NCBI GenBank assembly: GCA_017619795.1 | Contig: JAFZRP010000105.1 | Coordinates: 1-64,000 of the forward strand | Length of the DNA: 64,000 nt | Origin: Treponema sp. | Lineage (GTDB): Bacteria; Spirochaetota; Spirochaetia; Treponematales; Treponemataceae | Direction: 5' to 3' | Shown here: positions 1 to 7,431 of the stretch, piece by piece | Layout: each line of letters begins with the position of its first letter | Numbering within the stretch: position 1 is the stretch's first letter | Made by a program: the position numbers and the translations under genes | The notes under the pieces: generated by a model | Told to the model about the DNA's origin: nothing | Databases searched by the model: none | What the model saw: only the letters and a program-made list of their open reading frames with translations

Positions 1-17
1 ACCACTAGGAGAAGATT

Positions 18-314
18 ATGTCTGATTTTATCGAAACACCAACAATTGGAGAAATCCTCAGCGAAGAATTTCTTATTCCTCTTGGAATCTCTGCATATAA
101 ACTGGCGCAGGCAATAAATGTTCCAACTTCCCGTATTCAGGATATTCTTCATAATCGCAGAAAAATTACGGTAGATACATCTTTGAGACTTGCAAAATTT
201 TTCGGATTATCGGATGGATATTTTATGTCTTTGCAGGACGATATAGATATCAGAAATGCAAAGATAGAACTTGCTCCACAGCTGGAAGAAATAAAGGCTT
301 ATGCGTATGCGTAA
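18..314 (+). CDS. higA: HigA-family antitoxin (XRE helix-turn-helix)
   Basis: This 98-residue protein matches the short HigA/VapI addiction-module antidote class. It begins with a PTIGEILSEEFLIPLGIS-like segment, then a helix-turn-helix (AYKLAQAINVPTSRIQDIL, about residues 26-44) and the typical NRRKITVDTSLRLAKFFG continuation. It would bind and neutralise a RelE/HigB-type mRNA interferase and repress its own operon. AGGAGA lies 7 bases before the ATG. The toxin gene normally sits just upstream and would be off the left edge, so the pair is only half visible. The gene is followed directly by an attC site, so this is a toxin-antitoxin cassette of the kind that stabilises integron arrays. Confidence 0.85.
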   Translation: MSDFIETPTIGEILSEEFLIPLGISAYKLAQAINVPTSRIQDILHNRRKITVDTSLRLAKFFGLSDGYFMSLQDDIDIRNAKIELAPQLEEIKAYAYA

Positions 315-321
315 AAATTTG

Positions 322-387
322 CCATAACATGCACTTCAAATCGGATGTCGGGTCTGCGCCCGCCACCGTTTAAGCGCGTAGTTATGT
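322..387 (+). repeat. attC site 1 (family A)
   Basis: The left core CATAAC is at 323-328 and the right core GTTATG at 381-386. The two halves are imperfect inverted copies: CATAACATGCACTTCAAATC on the left against the reverse complement CATAACTACGCGCTTAAAC on the right. It starts 8 bases after the higA stop. A small hairpin (CGCCC, loop, GGAGCG; 391-406) follows at the start of the next cassette. It shares its left half with the site at 5533. Confidence 0.8.
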
Positions 388-433
388 GGACGCCCGCACT
401 GGAGCGCATTAAAAAGTAAGTGAACAGAAATTT

Positions 434-3400
434 ATGAATACAAATGTAAAAGAAGTAATTGAATTTTGGAAATTTCTCGAAATTTTGCAAACAAAAAATT
501 TTTATCCACAAAAAGATGAGAAAGAAAATAAAAACAGAAAATGCAAGGTTTTAAATAATATAGGTGATTTTAAAAAATTAAAACAAGAAAATAAAAATGA
601 TTCAGACCTTGATTTTTGTTGCTATTCTATAAAAAAATCTGTTGTAGAAGAGTATTTTATAAAAGAAAAATCGATAGATGAAAAACGTTTAGAAATTAGT
701 AATGATTATATCTGCTTATTTGGATTTCAAGTAGATTGTAATTTTATTTATAATCAGCAAATCCAATCTTTTTGTGTATCCCCATATATTTGGTATTTAA
801 ATGAAATATTACAAAATAATACTAGTTCTTTTGATAAATATAGAGAGTTTAATGATTCATTAAAAAATCAAGAAATTAAAAACATATTAGAAAATGAGAA
901 TGTAAATATTCTTGAAAAAATTATACAGTTAAAGGAATTTATCATTAATGAAATCGATTTATTAAAAATTTTCGATAAAAAAGGGAATATTAATGACTGT
1001 ATTGCTGTCTATTATTCAACTAATAATGACAATTCTTATGTTGAACATGAATCTCAATTATTTAACAGTTACATAATAGATGATTTGGAATTAGTTTCTC
1101 AAAATTTAAGTCAAAACAAAAATATTACAGACTACATTTTGTCTTTAACAAAAAAACAAGAAAAAACTATCGATGTAAAGAAAAATACAGACGAAATAAA
1201 TAGAATTCTTTCAAAGGATAAATATCCACTTGGTAAATGGCCTAGCGAATTTTACCCAGCTTTAATGCAACAACTTGCTGTAAATTATGCAATTGGAGAA
1301 AATAGGAATCCATTTTTTTCTGTTAATGGTCCTCCTGGCACAGGTAAAACTACTTTGTTAAAAGAAATTATCGCTGATACAATTGTAAAAAGAGCAATAG
1401 AAATCTCAAAATTATCAAATTCAGATGATGCGTTTTATAAAAACATTGGTAACGATATTTCGTTTTATAAAATCAAAGAAAGTTTTCTACCATATTCTAT
1501 TTTGGTAACGTCCTGTAATAATGCAGCTGTAGAAAATATAACAAAGGAACTCCCAGAAGTAAAAAAACTATTAGAAGAGCTAAAAAAAAAGAATAAGGAT
1601 TATTCTGATTTTTTTGATTTAAGTAACGAAAGAGAAAAAATATCATATAAAAATAAAAATGATGAATTTATAACGGACACATATTTTAATCATCTAGAAG
1701 CTGATTTTTGTAATTACAGTAATAATGAGCAGTCAAAACAAATTTTAGATAAAGATGTTTGGGGTTGTATATCTGCTCCTTTAGGGAAAAAATCAAATAT
1801 TGATAGATTCTTTAATACTATTATCTCCGGCTATTTAAATTTGATGGATGAAAAATTAGTAAAAGAAAGAATCTATAAGGAAAACTTATTTTATAAAGCA
1901 AAAAAAGAATTTTATGATCAGTTAAAGATTGTAAAACAAGAATTATGCAAAATTGATTCAAATGTAACATTAGAATTTTTATGTCGCATAAAATACGGAG
2001 ATATAAAAGAACAAGCAAAAGTTCAGACTGAACGGCCTTCTAATCTTACAGAAAAATACGATATAGAAAGAGAAAAATTATTCTGCAAAGCAATTAATTT
2101 GCAAAAGGCATTTGTTCTTACTTCAACTAGCTTAGCACAAAATTTCTCTATTCTAAGAAAATGTTTTATAACACCAGAAGACAAGCAAGATAGACTTTCA
2201 GAAAATCAAAAAGAAGCTGTATTTACAGATTGTTTTTTATCATTATTCTTTTTAGTTCCAGTTATTTCTTCAACATTTGCCTCAATTCAAAAAATGCTTA
2301 AATATATAAAAGATCCGAAAAAAATCGGAACATTAATCATTGATGAATCTGGCCAAGCTACTCCACAACAAGCATTAGGTGCAATTTATAGAGCTCAAAA
2401 ATTTGTAATTGTTGGTGATCCAATGCAGGTAGAACCCGTTGTTACGACTACTCCAGAAGTTTATGAGGATTTTCTTAAAGAAAATTTTTCTTTATTTATA
2501 GAAAAGTATGCTTCAAGCATAAAATCAGAATCTGTTCAAACTTATGCAGATAGACTAAACCCTTATGGTTCATATATAAAATCTCAAACAGATTCTCCCC
2601 CAGTTTGGGTTGGATGTCCTTTAATTGTTCATAGACGTTGCATAAATCCAATGTTCGACATTTCTAATGAATTGTCTTATGGTGGAACAATGATAAATTA
2701 TGCAGGCGCTAAAACTAAAGAATTCTTGCTTCAAGAATCATGTTGGATAGATATTGCTGGCAAAGAAGTTGGTAATAAAAATCATTTTGTAAAGGAACAA
2801 TATGAGGCTGTAACAAACTTACTTGAAAGAAAGAAAAAGACAGCCGATACTACTGTTTTTATAATAACACCTTTTGTAAGTGTAAAATCAGGATTCAAAA
2901 ACATAAAAGAAATTCAAGTTGGAACAGTACATACTTTTCAAGGTAAAGAAGCCGATGAAGTATTCTTAATTCTAGGTTGCGATAATCATGCCGCTGGTGC
3001 AGTTGCATGGGTAAATGCAAATATAATAAATGTTGCAGTTACGAGGGCAAAGTATAGATTATATGTTCTTGGGGATTGGAATTTATGGTCATCAAATAAA
3101 AATGTTGCAGTTATGCAAAAGCATTTACCTATAAAGAAGATTACAGATTTTATTCCAGAAATAAAACAGGAGGAACCTACAATGTCGGAGCAAATAAAAA
3201 ATGAACTTATAAATATTTCAGAAAAAATTGAACAAATGGAAAAGGTCTCATTTGAAAAAGGAAGAACATCTGCATTTGAAGAAATAGCAGAAAAAATGAA
3301 AAATGAAAAAATTCCTTTAGATGTAATTGAAAAAATAACAGGAAAAAAATTCGACACAGTTTACACTTATGAAGAATTTTTAGAAAAGTTTCCACAAGAA

Positions 3401-3613
3401 GAATATGAAATTCAGTTCAAAAATTTAGATCCTACGAAAAAATGGGCGAATTTTAGTATTAATGATTTAGTAGAGAATGTTGGTTGGAATATTGAAAAAA
3501 AATCTTTTGCAAAAACAATAAATGAATTAAATTTATCCAAAGATTTTATTGATGCTTTTAAAAACTTATTGTCTACTCTAACCGTTGAACAAATTGAAGA
3601 ATATTGGTCTTAA
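434..3613 (+). CDS. SF1 (UPF1/DNA2-like) helicase, candidate defence component
   Basis: The 1059-residue protein carries a superfamily 1 helicase core: Walker A GPPGTGKTT near residue 299, motif II IDESGQAT near 636, motif III GDPMQVEP near 660, a VGTVHTFQGKEADEV motif near 829 and VAVTRAKYRL near 867. This is the UPF1/DNA2 (AAA_11/AAA_12) arrangement with a long insertion between Walker A and motif II. The N-terminal 290 residues show no domain I recognise. The last 140 residues are lysine/glutamate-rich and predicted helical, and an internal start may express them separately. It heads a three-gene cassette with the DUF5710 protein and a 64-aa protein. The start ATG has only a weak ribosome-binding site. 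Related helicases occur in antiphage systems such as Mokosh, so defence is plausible but inferred. Confidence 0.8.
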   Translation: MNTNVKEVIEFWKFLEILQTKNFYPQKDEKENKNRKCKVLNNIGDFKKLKQENKNDSDLDFCCYSIKKSVVEEYFIKEKSIDEKRLEISNDYICLFGFQVDCNFIYNQQIQSFCVSPYIWYLNEILQNNTSSFDKYREFNDSLKNQEIKNILENENVNILEKIIQLKEFIINEIDLLKIFDKKGNINDCIAVYYSTNNDNSYVEHESQLFNSYIIDDLELVSQNLSQNKNITDYILSLTKKQEKTIDVKKNTDEINRILSKDKYPLGKWPSEFYPALMQQLAVNYAIGENRNPFFSVNGPPGTGKTTLLKEIIADTIVKRAIEISKLSNSDDAFYKNIGNDISFYKIKESFLPYSILVTSCNNAAVENITKELPEVKKLLEELKKKNKDYSDFFDLSNEREKISYKNKNDEFITDTYFNHLEADFCNYSNNEQSKQILDKDVWGCISAPLGKKSNIDRFFNTIISGYLNLMDEKLVKERIYKENLFYKAKKEFYDQLKIVKQELCKIDSNVTLEFLCRIKYGDIKEQAKVQTERPSNLTEKYDIEREKLFCKAINLQKAFVLTSTSLAQNFSILRKCFITPEDKQDRLSENQKEAVFTDCFLSLFFLVPVISSTFASIQKMLKYIKDPKKIGTLIIDESGQATPQQALGAIYRAQKFVIVGDPMQVEPVVTTTPEVYEDFLKENFSLFIEKYASSIKSESVQTYADRLNPYGSYIKSQTDSPPVWVGCPLIVHRRCINPMFDISNELSYGGTMINYAGAKTKEFLLQESCWIDIAGKEVGNKNHFVKEQYEAVTNLLERKKKTADTTVFIITPFVSVKSGFKNIKEIQVGTVHTFQGKEADEVFLILGCDNHAAGAVAWVNANIINVAVTRAKYRLYVLGDWNLWSSNKNVAVMQKHLPIKKITDFIPEIKQEEPTMSEQIKNELINISEKIEQMEKVSFEKGRTSAFEEIAEKMKNEKIPLDVIEKITGKKFDTVYTYEEFLEKFPQEEYEIQFKNLDPTKKWANFSINDLVENVGWNIEKKSFAKTINELNLSKDFIDAFKNLLSTLTVEQIEEYWS
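3168..3184 (+). promoter_or_regulatory. Internal Shine-Dalgarno and in-frame ATG within the helicase gene
   Basis: AGGAGG (3168-3173) is followed after 8 bases by ATG (3182-3184), in frame with the helicase at codon 917. Initiation here would give a separate 143-residue C-terminal protein (MSEQIKNELI... to EEYWS, 3182-3613). The signal is stronger than the one before the full-length start. The hexamer also encodes Gln-Glu-Glu, so chance cannot be excluded. Confidence 0.45.
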
Positions 3614-3631
3614 ATTTAAGGAGAATTTTAG

Positions 3632-4288
3632 ATGCTTTTATTAAATGTGCCATATGAAGAAAAAGACGAAGCGAAATCTCTCGGTGCTAAATGGAATCCT
3701 GAATTAAAAAAATGGTATATCCAAAATACAGAAGATTGCGGAAAATTCATGAAATGGATATGGAAAGATTATAAAGATTATGAAGAACTTTATATCTTAA
3801 AGGACCACTTATATATAGCGGAAGGAATACGAATCTGCAATAAATGCAAGAAAGAAACAAGAGTTATTGGTCTTGGCATAGATAAATATTATCAGGTATA
3901 TGATGAAAATGAAGATTATAATTTTTCTGCTCATTTATGCGAGGAGGACGATATTGAAATAGGTCCAATTACAGAAGATTTGCCAAAACAAATACTTGAT
4001 TACTGTATGAATAATTGGAATTTCAAGAAAACATTTTCTAAAACAATTAGAAGCAGTTATTTGGCTAACTGTTGCGACAACTGTAATTCTCTGCAAGGAA
4101 ATCATTTTTTATTTTCAGAAGTTGATACTCCATTTGTTTTTTTTGATGTTAATAAAGCAAAAAATTTAAAACTTCACGAAATTAAATTTAAATATGATAT
4201 ACCTGTAAGAGACTATGAAGAATCATACGATTCAACAGCTCCACTTATAAGACAGTATTCTAAATTTGATTATCTTTTTGAGGTTTAA
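3632..4288 (+). CDS. DUF5710-domain protein with cysteine pairs
   Basis: This 218-residue protein opens with a DUF5710-like segment (LNVPYEEKDEAKSLGAKWN, followed by KKWYI), a short module often seen in plasmid and mobile-element proteins. Two cysteine clusters, CNKCKKE near residue 71 and CCDNCNSLQG near 149, look like a metal-binding ribbon. No enzymatic motif is visible. A good AAGGAG sits before the ATG and the gene starts 18 bases after the helicase stop, so the two are co-transcribed. The setting suggests a nucleic-acid-binding partner of the helicase; the specific function is unknown. Confidence 0.7.
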   Translation: MLLLNVPYEEKDEAKSLGAKWNPELKKWYIQNTEDCGKFMKWIWKDYKDYEELYILKDHLYIAEGIRICNKCKKETRVIGLGIDKYYQVYDENEDYNFSAHLCEEDDIEIGPITEDLPKQILDYCMNNWNFKKTFSKTIRSSYLANCCDNCNSLQGNHFLFSEVDTPFVFFDVNKAKNLKLHEIKFKYDIPVRDYEESYDSTAPLIRQYSKFDYLFEV

Positions 4289-4290
4289 AT

Positions 4291-4485
4291 ATGCTAACCA
4301 TTGATAAAGAGAAATGCATTGCAATTCATGAATATGTTGATCAAATGGGTATAAAACATATTGATAAAACTAATTTGAAAGCTCCAATTACAAGAGGTTT
4401 TGATATAAACTGGAAACCTTATGATGAAAATAATTTAATAGGTATATTTGATGGAGAGGCAATTACTCTAGATGATATAGAATAG
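4291..4485 (+). CDS. Hypothetical 64-aa protein, third gene of the helicase cassette
   Basis: The ORF starts two bases after the stop of the DUF5710 gene, with GAGG of the upstream coding end serving as ribosome-binding site, so translation is probably coupled. The protein is acidic and soluble with no recognised family. The stop codon lies two bases before the attC site at 4487, the expected position for the last gene of a cassette. Small size and tight coupling suggest an accessory or regulatory subunit of the helicase module; this is inference. Confidence 0.6.
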   Translation: MLTIDKEKCIAIHEYVDQMGIKHIDKTNLKAPITRGFDINWKPYDENNLIGIFDGEAITLDDIE

Positions 4486-4486
4486 C

Positions 4487-4549
4487 ACATAACAAAGGTT
4501 CGTAGCCGACAGCGGAACAAGCCCGCTGCGGTACAACCAGTTGTTATGC
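4487..4549 (+). repeat. attC site 2 (family B)
   Basis: The left core CATAAC is at 4488-4493 and the right core GTTATGC at 4543-4549. The arms AAGGTTCGTAGCCGACAGCGG and CCGCTGCGGTACAACC fold back on each other with a few unpaired bases, as in attC bottom-strand hairpins. A small hairpin CGCCC/GGGCG (4553-4567) follows. It is nearly identical to the site at 7121. Confidence 0.85.
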
Positions 4550-4587
4550 TGACGCCCTCATAGGGGCGCTTGGTAAGCAAGGAACTT

Positions 4588-4660
4588 ATGCAACTTTCAT
4601 CGCTTGGATAAAGTATCTAAATCAACAATAATTGATTTAGATAAATATAAATAGTTGCAT
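4588..4660 (+). promoter_or_regulatory. Nested inverted repeat in the leader of the SseB-like gene
   Basis: An inner perfect 12-bp stem, TATCTAAATCAA (4614-4625) and TTGATTTAGATA (4632-4643), has a 6-base loop. It is enclosed by an outer 8-bp pair ATGCAACT (4588-4595) and AGTTGCAT (4653-4660). It ends about 14 bases before AAGGAG of the next gene, so it could be an RNA regulatory fold or an operator. Confidence 0.55.
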
Positions 4661-4685
4661 GAATTATGGAAAGGAGATTTAAAAA

Positions 4686-5528
4686 ATGGAACGCAAAAAT
4701 ATTGATGTAAATAAACCTGTGGAAAATCCAAAATTGCTTGGACTTTTAGACCAAAGAAATCAGTTATCTCCACAGAATGAAGTTTGGGATTCTCTTATGA
4801 ATAATATTCTTCAGTATATAGCTGAAGAAGGAGTTTTTCTTGCAGTAACACATTTTGATAAAAGTAATGTTCTTAATCATGGAGATGGTACTTCCACAAT
4901 AGAAAAAGATACAGTCATTCAGTTTGACTCTCTTTCGACCAATGATGGAAAAACATATTTCCCGATTTATACTGATTGGAAAAATCTAAGAGAAAATCCA
5001 AATCACAGTACAGGTGAAATTGAAACAATGATTTTGACATTTGAGGATGTTTATACATTTTCAAAGAGAAATACTGGAGCTGTATTAAACCCTTTCAGCC
5101 ATAATTTACTTTTGGATAATTCTCTTTTAGAAAATATTAAAAAAGTTCTTGATGAAAGAAATAACAGCCATAGCTCTCAAATTGAAATAAAACGTGACAC
5201 GAAGGTAATGCTTGGTGAGCCAAAAGATTATCCGATAGCAATGGTTGAAGCAATTAAGAATTATGCAAAAACAAACAAGAATATCAAAGCAATTTATCTA
5301 AAGCTGATGTTTATGGAAGGAAAACAAAGTTTCCTTTTAATTGTTGATTTTAAGGGAGATAGAAATATAATTTTTGATCAACTTTTTAAGGTTGCTCAGC
5401 CGTATATTCCTAAAGAAATGTTTCTTTATATAATTCCATATGCAGAAGAGTTTGGAAAAAATGCGGCAGATAATAAACCTTTCTATGAATTACAAAAAAC
5501 TGGTTTCTTGGGATTTTTAAAGAAATAA
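4686..5528 (+). CDS. SseB-like protein
   Basis: The 280-residue protein has the two-part layout of the SseB family (enhanced serine sensitivity protein). The N-terminal domain is about residues 10-140, and the SseB C-terminal domain starts near GEPKDYPIAMVEAIKNYAK at about 178. The molecular role of SseB proteins is poorly defined, and members also occur near secretion and toxin-immunity loci. No signal peptide or membrane segment is seen, so it is probably cytoplasmic. AAGGAG lies 8 bases before the ATG. It is the only gene of its cassette, between attC sites at 4487 and 5533, and is preceded by a nested hairpin leader. Confidence 0.7.
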   Translation: MERKNIDVNKPVENPKLLGLLDQRNQLSPQNEVWDSLMNNILQYIAEEGVFLAVTHFDKSNVLNHGDGTSTIEKDTVIQFDSLSTNDGKTYFPIYTDWKNLRENPNHSTGEIETMILTFEDVYTFSKRNTGAVLNPFSHNLLLDNSLLENIKKVLDERNNSHSSQIEIKRDTKVMLGEPKDYPIAMVEAIKNYAKTNKNIKAIYLKLMFMEGKQSFLLIVDFKGDRNIIFDQLFKVAQPYIPKEMFLYIIPYAEEFGKNAADNKPFYELQKTGFLGFLKK

Positions 5529-5532
5529 AATA

Positions 5533-5599
5533 GCATAACATGCACTTCAAATCCGACAAACCGGTCAAGCCGATTTGCGGTTTAAATGCGTAGTTATGC
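5533..5599 (+). repeat. attC site 3 (family A)
   Basis: The left core GCATAAC is at 5533-5539 and the right core GTTATGC at 5593-5599. The half CATGCACTTCAAATCCG mirrors CGATTTGCGGTTTAAATGCG. A perfect 6-bp hairpin CACGCC-act-GGCGTG (5602-5616) follows at the head of the next cassette. Confidence 0.82.
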
Positions 5600-5638
5600 T
5601 CACACGCCACTGGCGTGGAAATTAAAAGAAGGAAAGAA

Positions 5639-6265
5639 ATGGAAAAAGTAACAGATTTAACTGAAAAAAAAATAGACGGCTATTTCGATACAATTAAAAC
5701 CGTCTTTTTTACTCAATTGGAAACTGAAAGTTTATTATTCAATAGTAGTGGTCAGGCGATATTGAAATTAGATAGTAATACTTATAATACATATAAAAAT
5801 ACTTTTACGGATTTTGAGAAATTTGATAAATATTTTCATCAAGGTGATGGAACAGTTAGAAATAATTTTCATGATTCTATTATTTCAAATATTATAATTA
5901 ATTCTTGGGTTATTTTTGAATTAATAATAAAAGATCTAACCTCAAAAGATTACTCAGAAAAACAAAATGATATTTCTATGGATTATAAATCTAATAAATT
6001 TGGTTTTTCAAAAGATGAAAAATCTGATTTAGATTTGTTTTATTATATACGAAATTCATTTGTTCATTACAATGGAGCTTATCACAAATATAAAAAAATA
6101 AAACATACCTATGAGGGGCAATTGTTTTCATCAGAAAATCATGAAGGAGAACAAATCGAAATAAATAATTTAATAATTGCCTACAAAATGCATTTAGATA
6201 TGCAAAAAATGGCAAAAAAAGCATGGACAAATGTAGAAAAATTAAAGAAAGGAGGAAAAGCATAA
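5639..6265 (+). CDS. HEPN-like protein (putative RNase or abortive-infection factor)
   Basis: This 208-residue, lysine-rich, largely helical protein contains YYIRNSFVHYNG near residue 134. RNSFVH fits the Rx4-6H motif that marks HEPN ribonuclease folds used in toxins, CRISPR effectors and abortive-infection proteins. I chose the ATG at 5639 because AAGGA lies just ahead; a GTG at 5615 in the same frame falls inside the cassette-leader hairpin. The TAA stop is formed by the CATAAC core of a collapsed attC, so this gene now shares a cassette with the FRG gene. The HEPN assignment rests on the motif and helical character only. Confidence 0.6.
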   Translation: MEKVTDLTEKKIDGYFDTIKTVFFTQLETESLLFNSSGQAILKLDSNTYNTYKNTFTDFEKFDKYFHQGDGTVRNNFHDSIISNIIINSWVIFELIIKDLTSKDYSEKQNDISMDYKSNKFGFSKDEKSDLDLFYYIRNSFVHYNGAYHKYKKIKHTYEGQLFSSENHEGEQIEINNLIIAYKMHLDMQKMAKKAWTNVEKLKKGGKA

Positions 6266-6277
6266 CAACGGTCATGC
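6260..6277 (+). repeat. Collapsed attC remnant between the HEPN and FRG genes
   Basis: GCATAAC (6260-6266) is followed within a few bases by GTCATGC (6271-6277), one mismatch from the right core GTTATGC. The roughly 50 bases of palindromic arms present in the other sites are missing. This is best explained as an internal deletion of an attC that left both cores. Confidence 0.55.
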
Positions 6278-6313
6278 TTGCACATTACTGCAGTAGTGTG
6301 TGATTGGGGAAAT

Positions 6314-7126
6314 ATGGAAGAATTAGGAAGTATAAAATCATTAGAAGACTTTATTAAAAATATAATAGATTTTTACTCACAGAAAAGTTATCAAAAACAC
6401 TTGTTCTTTAGAGGACACGCAAATGAAAAGTATACATTACTCCCATCAATATTTCGAAAATCATATAATGAAAAAGATATTTATCTCGATTTTATGCAAT
6501 ATGCTCCTGAAAATAATATACATTATGACTTTATTAGAGAATCGGATAAAGTATTAGCTGATATGCAACATTATGGTATTCCAACTCGATTATTAGACTG
6601 GACAGTAAATCCTCTTATTGCTTTATTTTTTGCATGTACGAAAGATGATAAAAATGAAGAAAATGGTCGTGTGTATGTATTTAATCCATGGGAATATAAT
6701 TCAAAAATAAGCGATTATAAAAATAGTAAAAACCATGAGACAAATATATATGCAAGATCACTATTGGTATATAAATGGAATGATTCTGAAATAAATAAAC
6801 ATGTAAAAGAAAAATACTTAATTGAATATGATAATTCTATTGAAAAACCTTTTGCTTATGTTTCACAATTTACAAATAAAAGAAAAGTAAATCAAAGAGG
6901 ATGTTTTTTGATTTATGGAAAAGATAAAACTCCATTTGAAAATATGACAGAAGCACAACCGTGGTTAAACTATTATACAGTTGAAAAAAAATATAAAGAA
7001 AAAATTCTAAATGAATTAAATATGTTTTATATTAATGATTATTCCGTTTATCCAGATTATAATGGAATGGAAAAAATGATTAAAAATTGTGGCAGTCTGT
7101 TCAACTTAAATTATATGAAAGCATAA
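6314..7126 (+). CDS. FRG-domain protein
   Basis: The 270-residue protein has the FRG-domain signature FFRGHANEKYTLLPSIFRK near residues 31-49 and the second conserved block GIPTRLLDWTVNPLIALFFA. FRG proteins are widespread in accessory regions and some are linked to phage defence or toxin activity; the biochemical role is not settled. I start at ATG 6314 after GGGGA; an in-frame TTG at 6278 would add 12 residues from attC-derived sequence. The stop TAA lies within the left core of the attC at 7121. It follows the HEPN gene with no intact attC between, so the two are probably inherited as one unit. Confidence 0.75.
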   Translation: MEELGSIKSLEDFIKNIIDFYSQKSYQKHLFFRGHANEKYTLLPSIFRKSYNEKDIYLDFMQYAPENNIHYDFIRESDKVLADMQHYGIPTRLLDWTVNPLIALFFACTKDDKNEENGRVYVFNPWEYNSKISDYKNSKNHETNIYARSLLVYKWNDSEINKHVKEKYLIEYDNSIEKPFAYVSQFTNKRKVNQRGCFLIYGKDKTPFENMTEAQPWLNYYTVEKKYKEKILNELNMFYINDYSVYPDYNGMEKMIKNCGSLFNLNYMKA

Positions 7127-7183
7127 CAAAGGTTCGTAGCCGACAGCGGGTCGAGCCCGCTGCGGTACAACCAGTTGTTATGT
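7121..7183 (+). repeat. attC site 4 (family B)
   Basis: The left core GCATAAC is at 7121-7127 and the right core GTTATGT at 7177-7183, with arms almost identical to the site at 4487. The leader hairpin CGCCC/GGGCG follows at 7188-7203. The stop codon of the FRG gene is inside the left core. Confidence 0.85.
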
Positions 7184-7221
7184 GGACGCCCGCACTGGGG
7201 CGCTTCCGAAGGAATAAAAAA

Positions 7222-7392
7222 ATGAAAAGTTATTTTAAAAGAAATCCATACATTATTTTATATTTGGTTATTTTATGTTTATTAACTTCTTGCCAAACAA
7301 ATAAATGGATTACTGAAAACGAAATAGACGATTTTGAATTTTGTCCTGGTGATGTTGAATTATTACAACTCGGGTTTAAGAATATAAATTGA
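7222..7392 (+). CDS. Small predicted lipoprotein (56 aa)
   Basis: Starting at ATG 7222, after AAGGA, the product has a basic N-terminus (MKSYFKRN), a hydrophobic stretch and a lipobox-like LLTSC near residue 23, giving a mature peptide of about 34 residues. An upstream in-frame extension runs back through the attC and is not a credible start. No family is recognised. Very short lipoproteins are common integron cargo in Treponema-like arrays, and their roles are unknown. Confidence 0.6.
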   Translation: MKSYFKRNPYIILYLVILCLLTSCQTNKWITENEIDDFEFCPGDVELLQLGFKNIN

Positions 7393-7431
7393 TCAGGCAA
7401 TAAATTATTTTCACGCCCTTTAGGAGAAAAA
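7393..7431 (+). repeat. Degenerate cassette junction before the VOC gene
   Basis: A CGCCC-ttta-GGAG motif (7414-7425) sits where other cassettes have their CGCCC/GGGCG leader hairpin, preceded by TTATTTTCA instead of GTTATGTGGA. The palindromic attC arms are absent. This suggests a decayed attC and that the next gene also arrived as a cassette. Confidence 0.4.

Larger units (their letters stand above)
1..7431 (+). mobile_element. Integron gene-cassette array (partial, no integrase in window)
   Basis: Successive rightward genes are separated by imperfect-palindrome sites that begin with CATAAC and end with GTTATG, the layout of integron attC sites. Several gene stop codons fall inside or next to the left CATAAC core, as is usual for cassettes. 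The region is clearly more AT-rich than the chromosome to its right, and its contents are unrelated to one another (antitoxin, helicase, SseB, HEPN, FRG, lipoprotein, VOC), which is typical cassette cargo. Treponema denticola is known to carry a chromosomal integron. The integrase and attI site are not in the window and probably lie to the left. The right limit is uncertain because the sites decay after 7183. Confidence 0.8.

Noticed and set aside
322..7183. CRISPR array from the repeated palindromic sites
   Set aside because: The repeats are far apart, flank whole genes and have integron attC structure; no spacers of regular length exist.
7087..7221. Upstream extension of the small lipoprotein gene
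   Set aside because: It runs backward through the attC site into the FRG gene; the ATG at 7222 has the ribosome-binding site and begins a proper signal peptide.
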